From contig JBLIIJ010000001.1 of assembly GCA_047635055.1 (NCBI GenBank), forward strand, positions 1-64,000: a stretch of 64,000 nt of DNA, written 5' to 3'. This DNA comes from JAVJRN01 sp047635055 (GTDB lineage Bacteria; Bacteroidota; Bacteroidia; Cytophagales; Cyclobacteriaceae). Position numbers and translations under genes: made by a program. Numbering within the stretch: position 1 is the first letter of the stretch; each line of letters starts with the position of its first letter. The notes under the pieces were generated by a model, which saw only the letters and a program-made list of their open reading frames with translations, ran no database searches and was not told where the DNA came from. Below, piece by piece: positions 26,455 through 35,832 of this stretch.

Positions 26455-29400
26455 TCAATGCTCGGCAATGATCATTTTGCCTTCTTTGATAAATTCATCG
26501 CTACTGATTCTGTATATAAAAAGGCCTTTATTTAAATTCAGATCCAATTCAACGAGATGGTTCCCCTTGCCTAGTTCTCTTTGAACATTTTTGACTAATC
26601 TGCCATCAATATCGTAAACAACAATATTTACAGTATTAGCTGTTGCTAAATGGAATTCAAAATAGGCTTTGTTGTTATTGACAGGATTTGGATATTGACG
26701 AAACGAATAATCCATCTTTACCTCTTCAGTGATGTTAGGGCGCGCTAAAGCAACTCGGGATCCTGATGAAGTTGTGTAAACAAGCTCTGGTCGGTGATCA
26801 GCATTAGAAGATTCAGAACTATGGTATCCGATAAAATGATTATTTGATGTCTCTGAAAGATTCACACTCAATATCCCATCCCCACTTAGCTCAGTTTGCG
26901 CTTGAGCAAGCACATCAAACTCCAACCAATTGCCAATTGAAGGCACGGTTTCACTTGAAAGTAAGCTACCAATCGCTGGCTTGTTATTCCATGTGATGCT
27001 TCCTTCTGACCAACTATCATTTGATACATTACTTATCGCATGCGTAATTGCTCCCGGATCATCATTCGCAACCATTAACCTTATTTTGGCAGATGTTAAC
27101 GTACCGGTAATACCACTTAGATCAAATTTTAAATAACTTTCACGTACGTAACTTGAATTGCCATTATACTTCACAACTATTTGATTGTTGCTTCCATAGT
27201 TATTATTAGCTGCAGTTCCTCCTTGAACGTAAGCATCTTCTGAAACTCCTAAAGAGATTGGAGGTGGGGCTAACTCATAGATCAACTGCGGTCGATCATC
27301 AGCAGAAGCTTCAGAACTATGGTATCCTATATAATGATTCAGTGATGTTTCCGAAAGGTTCAAACTCAAGACTCCATCCCCACTTAGCTCAGTTTGCGCT
27401 TGGGCAAGCACATCAAACTCCAACCAATCGCCTATTAAAGGAACAGTATTCTCTGATAATAAGCTACCAACGGCTGGCTTGTTGTTCCATGTGATACTTA
27501 CTTCTGACCAACTATCATTTGAGACGAAACTTATTGCATGCGTAATTACTCCGGTATCATCATTGTTAACCTTCAACCTGACTTTGGCTGACAGCAACGT
27601 ACCAGAGAGACTACTTAGATCAAATTTTAAATAGCTCTCACGTACCAAATTAGGATCGGCATTTTTAATGACGAGTTGATTGCTGGTTCCATAGTTATTG
27701 TCTGCAGCAGTTCCGTCCTGCACGTAAGCATCTTCGGAAATCCCTAAATAGCTTGAAGGTGGCGATAATTCATATGTTAACCTTGGGTGATTATCAGCAG
27801 AAGTTGCATTTAGAGAATGATAGCCCACAAAATGATTGATTCCAGACTCAGAAAGCTGTACGCTTATCGTACCATCTCCTGCTCGTGCTGCATTTACTTC
27901 ATCTGTTACATCAAATTCAATCCATTCGCCTATATTAGGAACCGTCTGAGTGGATATAAGACTGCCTGCAGACGGCTTATTATTCCAAGTAATCCCCGTC
28001 TCTGTCCAGCTATCATCATTTCTCGTATAAAGGCTGTGTGATGCGCCTGAGTCATCATTTTGTACTTTGATCTTGATTTTGGCTATCGATACTTGTCCAG
28101 AGATTGTACTCAAATCAAACTTCAAGAAGCTCATTCTGTCATTATCTGCTGACCCAGAATTTTCTTTAACCACCAGAGTCGTGGCTGTTCCATAATTCGA
28201 GTTGGCGTTTGCGCCACCCCGAACGAAAGCATCTTCAATGGCCAAAAGTATTGTGCTTGCAGTATCCGTTGGAATTTGAAGTGGTCCCTCACCCGCCCAA
28301 TTGGCAAGCATAGTGTGGATATTACCAGTGAGCTGTTCAGGAATGGTAATGTTACTTACTGCGGATGTGCCTAGACGATCTTCTAGCTGTTGCAAATACA
28401 AACTTCTTGGGGTTACGGGGTTATTCCAGTGCTCCCAAAAACCACTACCTACTTTTGTAGATCCAGTGCCTCCAATTCCCCAGTTTTGACCACCTTTCGG
28501 ACTACTCACTTCCATGGAACTTTGATTGGCTATTGAATTCCAGAGCATAACCGATGAACCCACCCAGCCGTGTCCTGACCCACTAGACCCCCGATTTCTT
28601 ACATTTATATCTCCACCATTAATGTTATCAAAGAGCAAACCTGTTGACCACCTATGATGTGGTCCAATATCATTACTTGTATTCGTAGCATAGCAATCCA
28701 AAAACACATTGGGGCCGGTCACTCGAGATCCTGTTACATAATCATGTCTGCCTCCTCTTGTGTAGCATCTTTGAAGTAGGTTTCCCAGACCATCACTTAT
28801 ATTAAACGAGTATCTTCTTCCACCTGTAACTATAGATTTATGGTCAATAGAGGCACAGTCTTGTATCGTATTAAAATTGGATTCATTCTCTATTGATACT
28901 GTTCCATAACCCATGTATTGCCCGGTTACATTTTTCACCCATGAATTGACAACTCTCTTGAGCTTAATAAGAATCCATGCATGATTTTCGTCTGTACTGG
29001 ATGTATAGTACGATTCAATTCTCAAGTTTTCAACACCACAATTATTAATCCGTCCGGGTATAGAAGCCTTCGAAACAGTCCCACCACCATATTGGGATTC
29101 CATCACATCTACTACAGGTAGGTTGATTGTGAGTGTGTTACCTGAAATAGCTGTGATGACACGTTCGTGATTGATACTATAGGAACTATAAGTCCAACCA
29201 TATTGCCCAACGCCTAGGTCATCAATCCAATACTGATTGGGTGTACGTGTAACGGAGATAGTATCTCCAACAGTATAGCCGGAAGCACTGGCAATATCGA
29301 AGCTGTAGGCTCCCACAGGAACATAAGAGGAAGTAATCGTTTGTGTGGTGTTACTGTCTTTAATTATTCCGGAACCTGACCCTTGCATGCTTAAAAAGTC

Positions 29401-29868
29401 ATGTTGGGTAGTCTGATTTGCGTGAATCACGGTTCCATTGGCGCCTTGCCCTTCACCTCTGATTACCACGCCACTAGCCTCTATCGTCAAGATACCATCA
29501 ACTTCGTAGGATCCAGCAGTTAAAAGCACTGCTCCACGAAACCCATTTGCATCCAAGGACATAGATTCTACTAAGTCAATTGCATCCTGAATGGATTGCC
29601 TGTCATCACCAGCCACAGGTGAGATCGTCAATGCTACTGGTACATTTGGGAGGGCTATTCCTCCCGCTTTGTAACCAGCATGAGAGAAATCTGGAATTGT
29701 GTTTATAGAGTTGGTTTGTCCATTCATAGCGAATGGAGTATAAATCAGTGAATCGTTATCCATATAAACGAGACTGCTACTCGTTTGAGCACGACTATGC
29801 TCTACACCGAACGAGAATAAAATGAATAGTAGAAGTAATACTTTAAGGGGTTGCTTATTTGTCATCAT
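26455..29868 (-). CDS. Secreted beta-helix (pectate-lyase-like) enzyme with three CBM96-like domains and T9SS tail
   Basis: The 1137-residue protein has a signal peptide (to about 28). A right-handed beta-helix lies at about 80-500, with distinctive GGRRYSF, GGRHDYVTGS and IGPHHRWSTG blocks (349-408). Three tandem DNRLRE/CBM96-like modules follow (about 541-701, 705-867, 871-1033), each with EDA[FY]V, SYLKFDLS, DSW[ST]E and ITWNNKP. A type A type IX secretion sorting domain (1055-1137, YPNPVNNNKAYFEF) ends the protein. It is therefore secreted or surface-anchored through T9SS. The catalytic helix is paralogous to that of 45849-49454. CBM96-type domains are linked to alginate and uronate-glycan binding, which fits a lyase role, but the catalytic residues and substrate are not proven. 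Confidence 0.85.
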   Translation of the reverse strand: MMTNKQPLKVLLLLFILFSFGVEHSRAQTSSSLVYMDNDSLIYTPFAMNGQTNSINTIPDFSHAGYKAGGIALPNVPVALTISPVAGDDRQSIQDAIDLVESMSLDANGFRGAVLLTAGSYEVDGILTIEASGVVIRGEGQGANGTVIHANQTTQHDFLSMQGSGSGIIKDSNTTQTITSSYVPVGAYSFDIASASGYTVGDTISVTRTPNQYWIDDLGVGQYGWTYSSYSINHERVITAISGNTLTINLPVVDVMESQYGGGTVSKASIPGRINNCGVENLRIESYYTSSTDENHAWILIKLKRVVNSWVKNVTGQYMGYGTVSIENESNFNTIQDCASIDHKSIVTGGRRYSFNISDGLGNLLQRCYTRGGRHDYVTGSRVTGPNVFLDCYATNTSNDIGPHHRWSTGLLFDNINGGDINVRNRGSSGSGHGWVGSSVMLWNSIANQSSMEVSSPKGGQNWGIGGTGSTKVGSGFWEHWNNPVTPRSLYLQQLEDRLGTSAVSNITIPEQLTGNIHTMLANWAGEGPLQIPTDTASTILLAIEDAFVRGGANANSNYGTATTLVVKENSGSADNDRMSFLKFDLSTISGQVSIAKIKIKVQNDDSGASHSLYTRNDDSWTETGITWNNKPSAGSLISTQTVPNIGEWIEFDVTDEVNAARAGDGTISVQLSESGINHFVGYHSLNATSADNHPRLTYELSPPSSYLGISEDAYVQDGTAADNNYGTSNQLVIKNADPNLVRESYLKFDLSSLSGTLLSAKVRLKVNNDDTGVITHAISFVSNDSWSEVSITWNNKPAVGSLLSENTVPLIGDWLEFDVLAQAQTELSGDGVLSLNLSETSLNHYIGYHSSEASADDRPQLIYELAPPPISLGVSEDAYVQGGTAANNNYGSNNQIVVKYNGNSSYVRESYLKFDLSGITGTLTSAKIRLMVANDDPGAITHAISNVSNDSWSEGSITWNNKPAIGSLLSSETVPSIGNWLEFDVLAQAQTELSGDGILSVNLSETSNNHFIGYHSSESSNADHRPELVYTTSSGSRVALARPNITEEVKMDYSFRQYPNPVNNNKAYFEFHLATANTVNIVVYDIDGRLVKNVQRELGKGNHLVELDLNLNKGLFIYRISSDEFIKEGKMIIAEH
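26770..28248 (-). repeat. Three tandem CBM96-like coding repeats; the last two near-identical
   Basis: The three module copies each span roughly 165 codons. Modules 2 and 3 are much closer to each other than to module 1. At 26876 and 27374, 498 bases apart, they share exact runs of more than 20 bases. This indicates recent in-frame duplication or gene conversion inside the gene. Confidence 0.8.
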
Positions 29869-29916
29869 AGTAAGTAGGGTTCATTACATATTAAATTAAA
29901 GGGAGTTATTTTTCTA

Positions 29917-29972
29917 ATAGGAAAAATCCAGATAATGTGTTGAATAATCTAAAATAGGCTAGAGAAGGCTGT
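29917..29972 (-). promoter_or_regulatory. Weak operator copy G (beta-helix gene)
   Basis: On the - strand ACAGCCTT (29965-29972) and AGATTATT (29943-29950) are 22 bases apart, with TCTAGCCTATTTT between them resembling the other copies. The position where a -7 box should fall reads TTTTCCTA, which does not match. I treat it as a degenerate or upstream-activating copy. It lies about 50 bases before ATG 29868. Confidence 0.35.
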
Positions 29973-30042
29973 AGTTGGGCGGATAATTGCCAATGCTTTT
30001 CAAAGGCAAAAAGGGATTTTTTCCATTTCAATGCCCTTGTTT

Positions 30043-30096
30043 GGACTACTCTCTACCTAATTTAGATTTTTAGAATCCCTAGCTCGCCTTTCTTTG
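30043..30096 (+). promoter_or_regulatory. Operator/promoter copy C (sulfatase operon)
   Basis: Half-sites GGACTACT (30043-30050) and AGATTTTT (30064-30071) are 21 bases apart. TTTCTTTG (30089-30096) falls exactly at the -7 position. A transcript from it would start at or just after the annotated ATG 30101, implying a leaderless message or an ATG at 30110. Confidence 0.6.
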
Positions 30097-30100
30097 ATAT

Positions 30101-31561
30101 ATGAAATTTATGACATTGCTTACTATAGGTTTGTCCATTTCCATGTTCAGTGTTTTCGGTCAAGAAAAGCCAAATGTACTTTTCATAGCCATTGATGATT
30201 TGAATGATTATGTGAACAGCATGAATGGGTCGTTAAAGATTCCTACGCCAAACATTGATCGATTGGTTGCAAAGGGGACAATATTTACAAATGCACATTG
30301 TCAGGCACCAATATGCGGTCCATCAAGAGCCAGTGTAATGACTGGCCTTTATCCTTCCACAACGGGTAATTATTTGCAACTAAGCGACTTGAACATTAAG
30401 AGGGGAAATGACGCAGCAGAAAGTGCCGTTTTTATGCCTGACTATTTTGAAGAGCAAGGTTATAAAACAATGGCTGTTGGAAAGATTTATCATAATGGTG
30501 ATGCCGCCAATACTTTTGATGAATATGGCGGGAAATTTTCTTGGTATGGACCAAGGCCAAACGAAAGAATCCATTATGACCCATCAAAAATGAATCATAA
30601 AGTTGGTAATACTTCTACCGACTGGGGTGCTTATCCTGAGCATGATAGTTTGATGACAGACTTTCAAAGTGCAGCTTGGGCAGAGCGTAAACTTCGTGAG
30701 AACCATGATCAACCATTCTTCTTGGCTGTTGGCTTTATAAGACCACATGTTCCTTGGTATGTTCCTCAGAAGTGGTATGACATGTTTCCTTTAGATAGTA
30801 TAAAAACACCTCCTTACAAGAAAAATGATTTTGATGATATTCCTCCTTTTGCCAGAAAGGTAGCAGATGCGCCTATGATGCCAACCACTGAAGAACTGCT
30901 AAAGTCTGGCGAATGGAGAAATGTGCTACAAGCGTACATGGCATGTGTCGCATTTGCTGATGCTCAGGTTGGAAAAGTGCTCGATGCGCTTGAACGTTCA
31001 CAATATGAGGATAACACGATAGTTGTTTTATGGGCAGACCATGGTTATCACTTAGGGGAGAAAAATAGATTTGCTAAACAGGCTCTTTGGGAACGAGATA
31101 CCAGGACTTTATTGGTTTTCAAAGAGATAAACGGGAAAGAAGGGCAAACTTGCTCTGCTCCAGTTCAACTCTTGGATATTTACCCTACGCTGCTAGACAT
31201 GTGCAAACTACCACCTTCAGAATCACTAGAAGGGCATTCTCTGATGAGCTTAATACAAAACCCTAGGAAAAATTGGGAATATCCTTCGCTATCATTCTAC
31301 GGGGAAGGCAACATAGCCATTCGCGACGAACGATTTAGATTAATTCAGTATGAAGACGGCTCTCTTGAATTGTATGACATGAAAAATGATCCCAATGAAT
31401 GGAATAACTTAGCAAATGATGATAAGTATAAAAGGAAAGTACGTGGTTTGAGAAAATTCATTTCTAGTGGTTGGGCGCCATTATCAGCATATTCCAAATA
31501 TGAGTTTAACGAATATTTTATTGAAAAGTCAAGCGCTAATGAGCGCCTGATTAAAGAATAA
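30101..31561 (+). CDS. Type I sulfatase (S1 family), exported
   Basis: This 486-residue sulfatase has a signal peptide (LTIGLSISMFSVFGQ), metal ligands Asp32-Asp33 (FIAIDDL) and the formylglycine motif Cys72-G-P-S-Arg76 (ICGPSRASVMTG). GFIRPHVPWYVP, ADHGYHLGEK and a C-terminal subdomain (YDMKNDPNEWNNLA) follow. The motifs resemble iduronate-2-sulfatase-like S1_7 members. It removes sulfate esters from the glycan in the periplasm or outside; a separate formylglycine-generating enzyme is required and is not in the window. It leads an operon with the DUF1080 and two oxidoreductase genes. The start may be ATG 30110 if the promoter at 30043-30096 is used. Confidence 0.92.
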   Translation: MKFMTLLTIGLSISMFSVFGQEKPNVLFIAIDDLNDYVNSMNGSLKIPTPNIDRLVAKGTIFTNAHCQAPICGPSRASVMTGLYPSTTGNYLQLSDLNIKRGNDAAESAVFMPDYFEEQGYKTMAVGKIYHNGDAANTFDEYGGKFSWYGPRPNERIHYDPSKMNHKVGNTSTDWGAYPEHDSLMTDFQSAAWAERKLRENHDQPFFLAVGFIRPHVPWYVPQKWYDMFPLDSIKTPPYKKNDFDDIPPFARKVADAPMMPTTEELLKSGEWRNVLQAYMACVAFADAQVGKVLDALERSQYEDNTIVVLWADHGYHLGEKNRFAKQALWERDTRTLLVFKEINGKEGQTCSAPVQLLDIYPTLLDMCKLPPSESLEGHSLMSLIQNPRKNWEYPSLSFYGEGNIAIRDERFRLIQYEDGSLELYDMKNDPNEWNNLANDDKYKRKVRGLRKFISSGWAPLSAYSKYEFNEYFIEKSSANERLIKE

Positions 31562-31651
31562 ACATTGGAGTACACATTTACAATGATTTCAGATCACGCG
31601 GTGCGCGCGCTGGAGGTTTGGGTGAAGATTGAAGTTTAAAAAAGCAATTAT

Positions 31652-33019
31652 ATGAAATTACACAAAGCAGTTTTGTTGATATTATTTTTTGGTATTTCTA
31701 CTATTTCGATCGCTCAGGAATGGGAGTCGTTGTTTGATGGGAAAAGCATTAAAGGATGGGAAAGGCAAGGAGGTACGGCTGATTTTAAAGTCGAGAATGG
31801 AGTGATTGTCGGTACCGCCAAGTTAGGTACGCCAAATACATTTCTATGCACGAAAAAGTCCTATTCAGATTTCATTCTTGAGTTGGACGTGTTGTTGCCA
31901 AACATCATGAATTCCGGCATTCAGTTTAGGAGTAATCTTAAAGAGAATGGAACGAGAGTATTTGGCTATCAGTGCGAAATAGATCCTACTGAAAGAAAAT
32001 GGAGTGGAGGAATTTTCGATGAAAAACGCAGAGGTTGGCTTTATCCTTTATCTAGAAACGAAAAGGCGAAGGCTGCTTTTGGTTTAGCCCAATGGAACAA
32101 AGTGAGAATTGAATGTTTGGGCAATGAAATCAACACCTATATCAATGGTGTTCATGCTGGCAGACTCGTTGATGATATGACTGCAGCAGGCTTCATAGGA
32201 TTGCAAGTTCACGCAATTAAGGACGCTGCTCAAGAGGGTTTTAATGCCCAGTGGAAAAATATCAGGATTTTGACCAAAGATGTGGCTGCTTATACAAGTA
32301 GTCCGGACCCTCAGGTTCAGCAAATTAGCTTTCTGAAAAACACCCTCACTCCATGGGAAAAAGATCATGGATTTAGATTGCTTTGGGATGGAAAAACTTC
32401 TGCGGGTTGGAGAGGAGCCAAATTGGATGCGTTTCCCGAATCTGGATGGGAAATGAAGGATGGAGAGCTTACCATACTTGCAACCGATGGAGGTGAAGCT
32501 ACTGGCCCAGGGGATATTGTTACGACGAAGATGTACAGTGATTTTGAATTAGAACTGAGATTTAAAATCACCAAAGGAGCCAATAGCGGCATCAAATATT
32601 TTGTAGACCCATCATTGAATAAAGGGGCAGGTTCAGCTATCGGCTGTGAGTTTCAAATATTAGATGACAAAAACCACCCAGATGCAAAGATGGGTGCAGT
32701 TGGGAACCGCACTATGGGTTCGCTCTATGACTTGATTACAGCGAAAAATTTGCTGGAGTCTGGTTCATCAAAACGAGTGAATGGCCTTGGTCAGTGGAAT
32801 ACTGCTCGGATCGTATCTAAAGATGGGAAAGTTGAGCACTGGTTGAATAACGAGAAAGTAATAGAATATGACCGTAATTCACAAATGTTTGAAGCATTGG
32901 TGAACTACAGCAAATATCAAAAATGGGAACAATTTGGCCGTTGGCCTGAAGGCACTATTCTCCTTCAAGATCACGGGGATGAAGTTTCCTTTCATAGTAT
33001 TAAGATTAGAGAATTATAA
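31652..33019 (+). CDS. Double DUF1080 (3-keto-glycoside hydrolase-like) protein
   Basis: An exported 455-residue protein (signal LLILFFGISTISIAQ) with two DUF1080 (PF06439) concanavalin-like domains. The first is at about residues 23-208 (WESLFDGKSIKGWERQGG ... NSGIQFRSN). The second is at about 230-455 (FRLLWDGKTSAGWRGAKL ... NSGIKYFVDP ... LYDLITA). Single-domain members act on 3-keto-glycosides made by Gfo/Idh/MocA oxidoreductases, eliminating or hydrolysing the glycosidic bond. Two such oxidoreductase genes follow after only 9 bases, which supports this role. Which domain is catalytic is not evident. Confidence 0.85.
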   Translation: MKLHKAVLLILFFGISTISIAQEWESLFDGKSIKGWERQGGTADFKVENGVIVGTAKLGTPNTFLCTKKSYSDFILELDVLLPNIMNSGIQFRSNLKENGTRVFGYQCEIDPTERKWSGGIFDEKRRGWLYPLSRNEKAKAAFGLAQWNKVRIECLGNEINTYINGVHAGRLVDDMTAAGFIGLQVHAIKDAAQEGFNAQWKNIRILTKDVAAYTSSPDPQVQQISFLKNTLTPWEKDHGFRLLWDGKTSAGWRGAKLDAFPESGWEMKDGELTILATDGGEATGPGDIVTTKMYSDFELELRFKITKGANSGIKYFVDPSLNKGAGSAIGCEFQILDDKNHPDAKMGAVGNRTMGSLYDLITAKNLLESGSSKRVNGLGQWNTARIVSKDGKVEHWLNNEKVIEYDRNSQMFEALVNYSKYQKWEQFGRWPEGTILLQDHGDEVSFHSIKIREL

Positions 33020-33028
33020 ATATTGATT

Positions 33029-34351
33029 ATGTCGTCAAGAAGAGAATTTATCAAAGCGGGGGCCTTGGCTACCGTTGGAGTAGCCTCTACGCTCTCCATG
33101 CCAGCAAGTAGTTACGCAAATATTCTTGGGGCGAATGATCGTTTGAATATAGCTTTCATTGGACTGGGACGAAGAGTGCCTGCTTACTATCCCATTTTGA
33201 AACCTGAATTCAACATCAAGTTGCGCTATTTATGTGATGTAAAGAAGAGTCAGATTATCAATACTGCAGAAAAGTTAAAGTCGGTGATTGATTATAGTCC
33301 AAAACAAACCGATGACATCAGGAAGGTATTGGAAGACAAACAAGTAGATGCCGTATTTAATGCAACGCCAGATCATTGGCATGCACCTGGAACAATTATG
33401 GCCCTAGATGCAGGCAAGCATGTGTACGTGGAGAAACCATGTGCGCATAATCCCAAGGAAGCGGAGATAATGGTAGCTAGACAAAAAAGCACTGGAAAGA
33501 TGGTGCAAATGGGTAATCAGCAGCGCTCCTCGGGTCACACCAGAGAGATTATAAAAGATATTCATGAAGGGATTATAGGCAAGGCTTACAAGGCTGTTGC
33601 CTTTTATTCCAATAAAAGAGGGGAGGTGCCAAAACAGATAAAACAAGCACCTCCGGCTGATCTTAACTGGGACTTATTTCAAGGGCCGGCACCTAGGCAA
33701 GAGTATTATCATAATATTTGGGATTACAATTGGCACTGGTATGGATGGAAATGGGGAACTGCCGAAACGGGTAACAATGCCATTCATGAATTGGATATCG
33801 GTAGATGGGCATTGAATGTAGACTATCCTAATCATGTGATAACAGATGCAAACAAGCAGCATTTTCTGGAAGACGGGTGGGAGATGTATGATACCATGTA
33901 CGCCACCTTCCAATATGATAATCAAAAAAGTATCGTTTGGGATGGGAAAAGCAGAAATGACTTCTCCACCTACGGATCTGGACGTGGAACGATCATCTAT
34001 GGTACAGAGGGAAGTGTGTATGTGGATCGGTCTGAATACAAATTATATGATCGTAGTGGAAAGCTCCTTAGGCAAAGTGCTAAGACAGATGAAAGTGGAA
34101 CAGCGCTCGGTGGAGGTGGAGATACTTCAACAGCACACATTCAAAACTTTTTGGAAACCATACGTGGAAGTGATCAACTGAATGCGCCAATAGATGATGG
34201 AGCCATCAGTAACCATTTGGCACTTTTGGCTAATATTTCGTTTAGGATAGGCGCTTCATTTGATGTAGATGATATCACAGGAAGAGCTTACAATAGAGAG
34301 GCCATGGAATTATGGAGTAGAGACTATGAGCCAGGATGGGAGGTAAAATAG
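33029..34351 (+). CDS. Tat-exported Gfo/Idh/MocA oxidoreductase 1
   Basis: ATG 33029 starts a Tat signal (SSRREFIKAGALATVGVAST); the TTG at 33023 is less likely. The Rossmann domain (IAFIGLGRR ... FNATPDHWHAP ... HVYVEKPCAHN) with the family Glu-Lys-Pro motif binds NAD(P). The C-terminal part (MGNQQRSSGHTREIIKDI ... HELDIGRWAL) fits the Gfo/Idh/MocA alpha/beta domain. Exported members with tightly held cofactor oxidise glycosides at C3 or, in GH109, hydrolyse through an NAD-dependent elimination. Next to DUF1080 a 3-dehydrogenase role is more likely. It overlaps the next gene by 16 bases. Confidence 0.88.
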   Translation: MSSRREFIKAGALATVGVASTLSMPASSYANILGANDRLNIAFIGLGRRVPAYYPILKPEFNIKLRYLCDVKKSQIINTAEKLKSVIDYSPKQTDDIRKVLEDKQVDAVFNATPDHWHAPGTIMALDAGKHVYVEKPCAHNPKEAEIMVARQKSTGKMVQMGNQQRSSGHTREIIKDIHEGIIGKAYKAVAFYSNKRGEVPKQIKQAPPADLNWDLFQGPAPRQEYYHNIWDYNWHWYGWKWGTAETGNNAIHELDIGRWALNVDYPNHVITDANKQHFLEDGWEMYDTMYATFQYDNQKSIVWDGKSRNDFSTYGSGRGTIIYGTEGSVYVDRSEYKLYDRSGKLLRQSAKTDESGTALGGGGDTSTAHIQNFLETIRGSDQLNAPIDDGAISNHLALLANISFRIGASFDVDDITGRAYNREAMELWSRDYEPGWEVK

Positions 34352-35544
34352 CGCTAGAAGGACGTAGAAGATTTATTAAAATTGGCACACTGGGTGCAGC
34401 TGGTCTTACGTTTCCTTTTTCCAAATCACTTGCCATGATTGGTGAGAAGGAGGCGCTGAATATTGGGGTGATCGGGACCGGTGATCGGGGAATGGGGATG
34501 ATACATTTGATGAATGAAATCCCGTTTCTTAAAGTGATCGGATGCTCAGATATTATACCCTTTAGATTGGAAAAGGCCATTGAACTTTCGGGAGCGAAAG
34601 GCTATGAAGATTATCGAGCGCTTTTGGATAACAAAAAGATTGATGCGGTAATCATTGCCACACCATTTGGCATGCACGGCACAATGGCCGTTGATGCGCT
34701 ACAGGCAGGTAAGCACGTATATTGCGAAAAAACCATGACCCGCGGCATGGAGGACATTCAGACGGTGCTGGATACGCACAAGAATTCAGGTTTGGTATTT
34801 CAAACGGGGCATCAATACAACAGTTCCGAACTATATCAAAAGATACATAACATCATTGAAAGTGGATATTTAGGAGGAATTACTGCTTTCGAATGTCAAT
34901 GGAATCGCAATGGTGATTGGAGAAGAAAAGTTCCTGACCCGAAGTGGGAGCGAATGATTAATTGGCGCATGTATAGGGAGTATTCGGGCGGCTTGGTGGC
35001 TGAGTTATGCGCTCATCAAATCGACTTTATTGGGCGAGTTATTGGTGAAAATCCAGAAAAGATCTCCGGTTTTGGAGGAATTGATCACTGGAAAGATGGT
35101 AGAGAAACTTTTGATAACATCCACATGCTTTTTAAATATCCGAGTGGTGTTGATGCGAGTTTTACCAGTACGACGACCAACGGATTTGAAGGCTATCAGA
35201 TAAAAGTGCTGGGTGAAAAAGGCACGATTGTGATGGGCGCCAACGAAGCGAAGATCTATTTGGAAAGAAATCAATTGAAAGAGTACGGTATAGTAGACGG
35301 AGTATCAGGCGCAACCAAAATGGCATGGGAGCAGGGAATAGGCGCGGATATAACGGCTTCATCAGAGGATATAACGGCTCAGGCGCTTGTTCAATTTTAC
35401 CATTCAGTGATTGACGGTAAGCCAGTATATGCAGACATCAAATCTGGAGCGCTTACTTCCCAGTGTGTGCAGATGTCTTTGGATGCACTGGATAACGAAA
35501 AGGTGGTTTCTTGGGAAGATTATCCTAAGCTAGATTTCTTTTGA
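34336..35544 (+). CDS. Tat-exported Gfo/Idh/MocA oxidoreductase 2
   Basis: The 402-residue protein has a Tat-type signal (GRRRFIKIGTLGAAGLTFPF). The NAD-binding Rossmann domain (LNIGVIGTGDRGMGM ... VIIATPFGMHG ... HVYCEKTMT) and a C-terminal domain (FQTGHQYNSSELYQKI ... AELCAHQIDFIGR) follow. In the Glu-Lys-Pro motif the Pro is replaced by Thr (EKTM). It overlaps the previous gene by 16 bases, so the two are translationally coupled. Paired oxidoreductases occur in known 3-keto-glycoside loci, where one may form the keto group and the other reduce the released keto sugar. Which does what is not readable here. Confidence 0.87.
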   Translation: MGGKIALEGRRRFIKIGTLGAAGLTFPFSKSLAMIGEKEALNIGVIGTGDRGMGMIHLMNEIPFLKVIGCSDIIPFRLEKAIELSGAKGYEDYRALLDNKKIDAVIIATPFGMHGTMAVDALQAGKHVYCEKTMTRGMEDIQTVLDTHKNSGLVFQTGHQYNSSELYQKIHNIIESGYLGGITAFECQWNRNGDWRRKVPDPKWERMINWRMYREYSGGLVAELCAHQIDFIGRVIGENPEKISGFGGIDHWKDGRETFDNIHMLFKYPSGVDASFTSTTTNGFEGYQIKVLGEKGTIVMGANEAKIYLERNQLKEYGIVDGVSGATKMAWEQGIGADITASSEDITAQALVQFYHSVIDGKPVYADIKSGALTSQCVQMSLDALDNEKVVSWEDYPKLDFF

Positions 35545-35832
35545 CTCAAATAGTAGGTTGGAAATTATCGTGAATTCAGTGGGAGATATTAGCGCCAAAC
35601 TAAAATAGGTCCAAATAGGAAGAATGTAATTTCAATAAGATAAAAAATTTGATTCCCAAGTTGTAGGTACTATTCCCTGTTGTTTGCATCGAATAAAATG
35701 CAATCATCCGACTTTATACCTCGTGCCTACTCCGAGGTTATTGATTATTTGTAATATTCTAACTATCGTAAAACTGCGATTTTGCTCTGATAGGAATCTC
35801 ACGATTTTAAACAAAGGTTCACGCAACACATA

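Noticed and set aside
35545..35832. Operator copy before the LamG-like gene (near 35741)
   Set aside because: A TGATTATT word is present, but the left half-site and the phased -7 box do not match.
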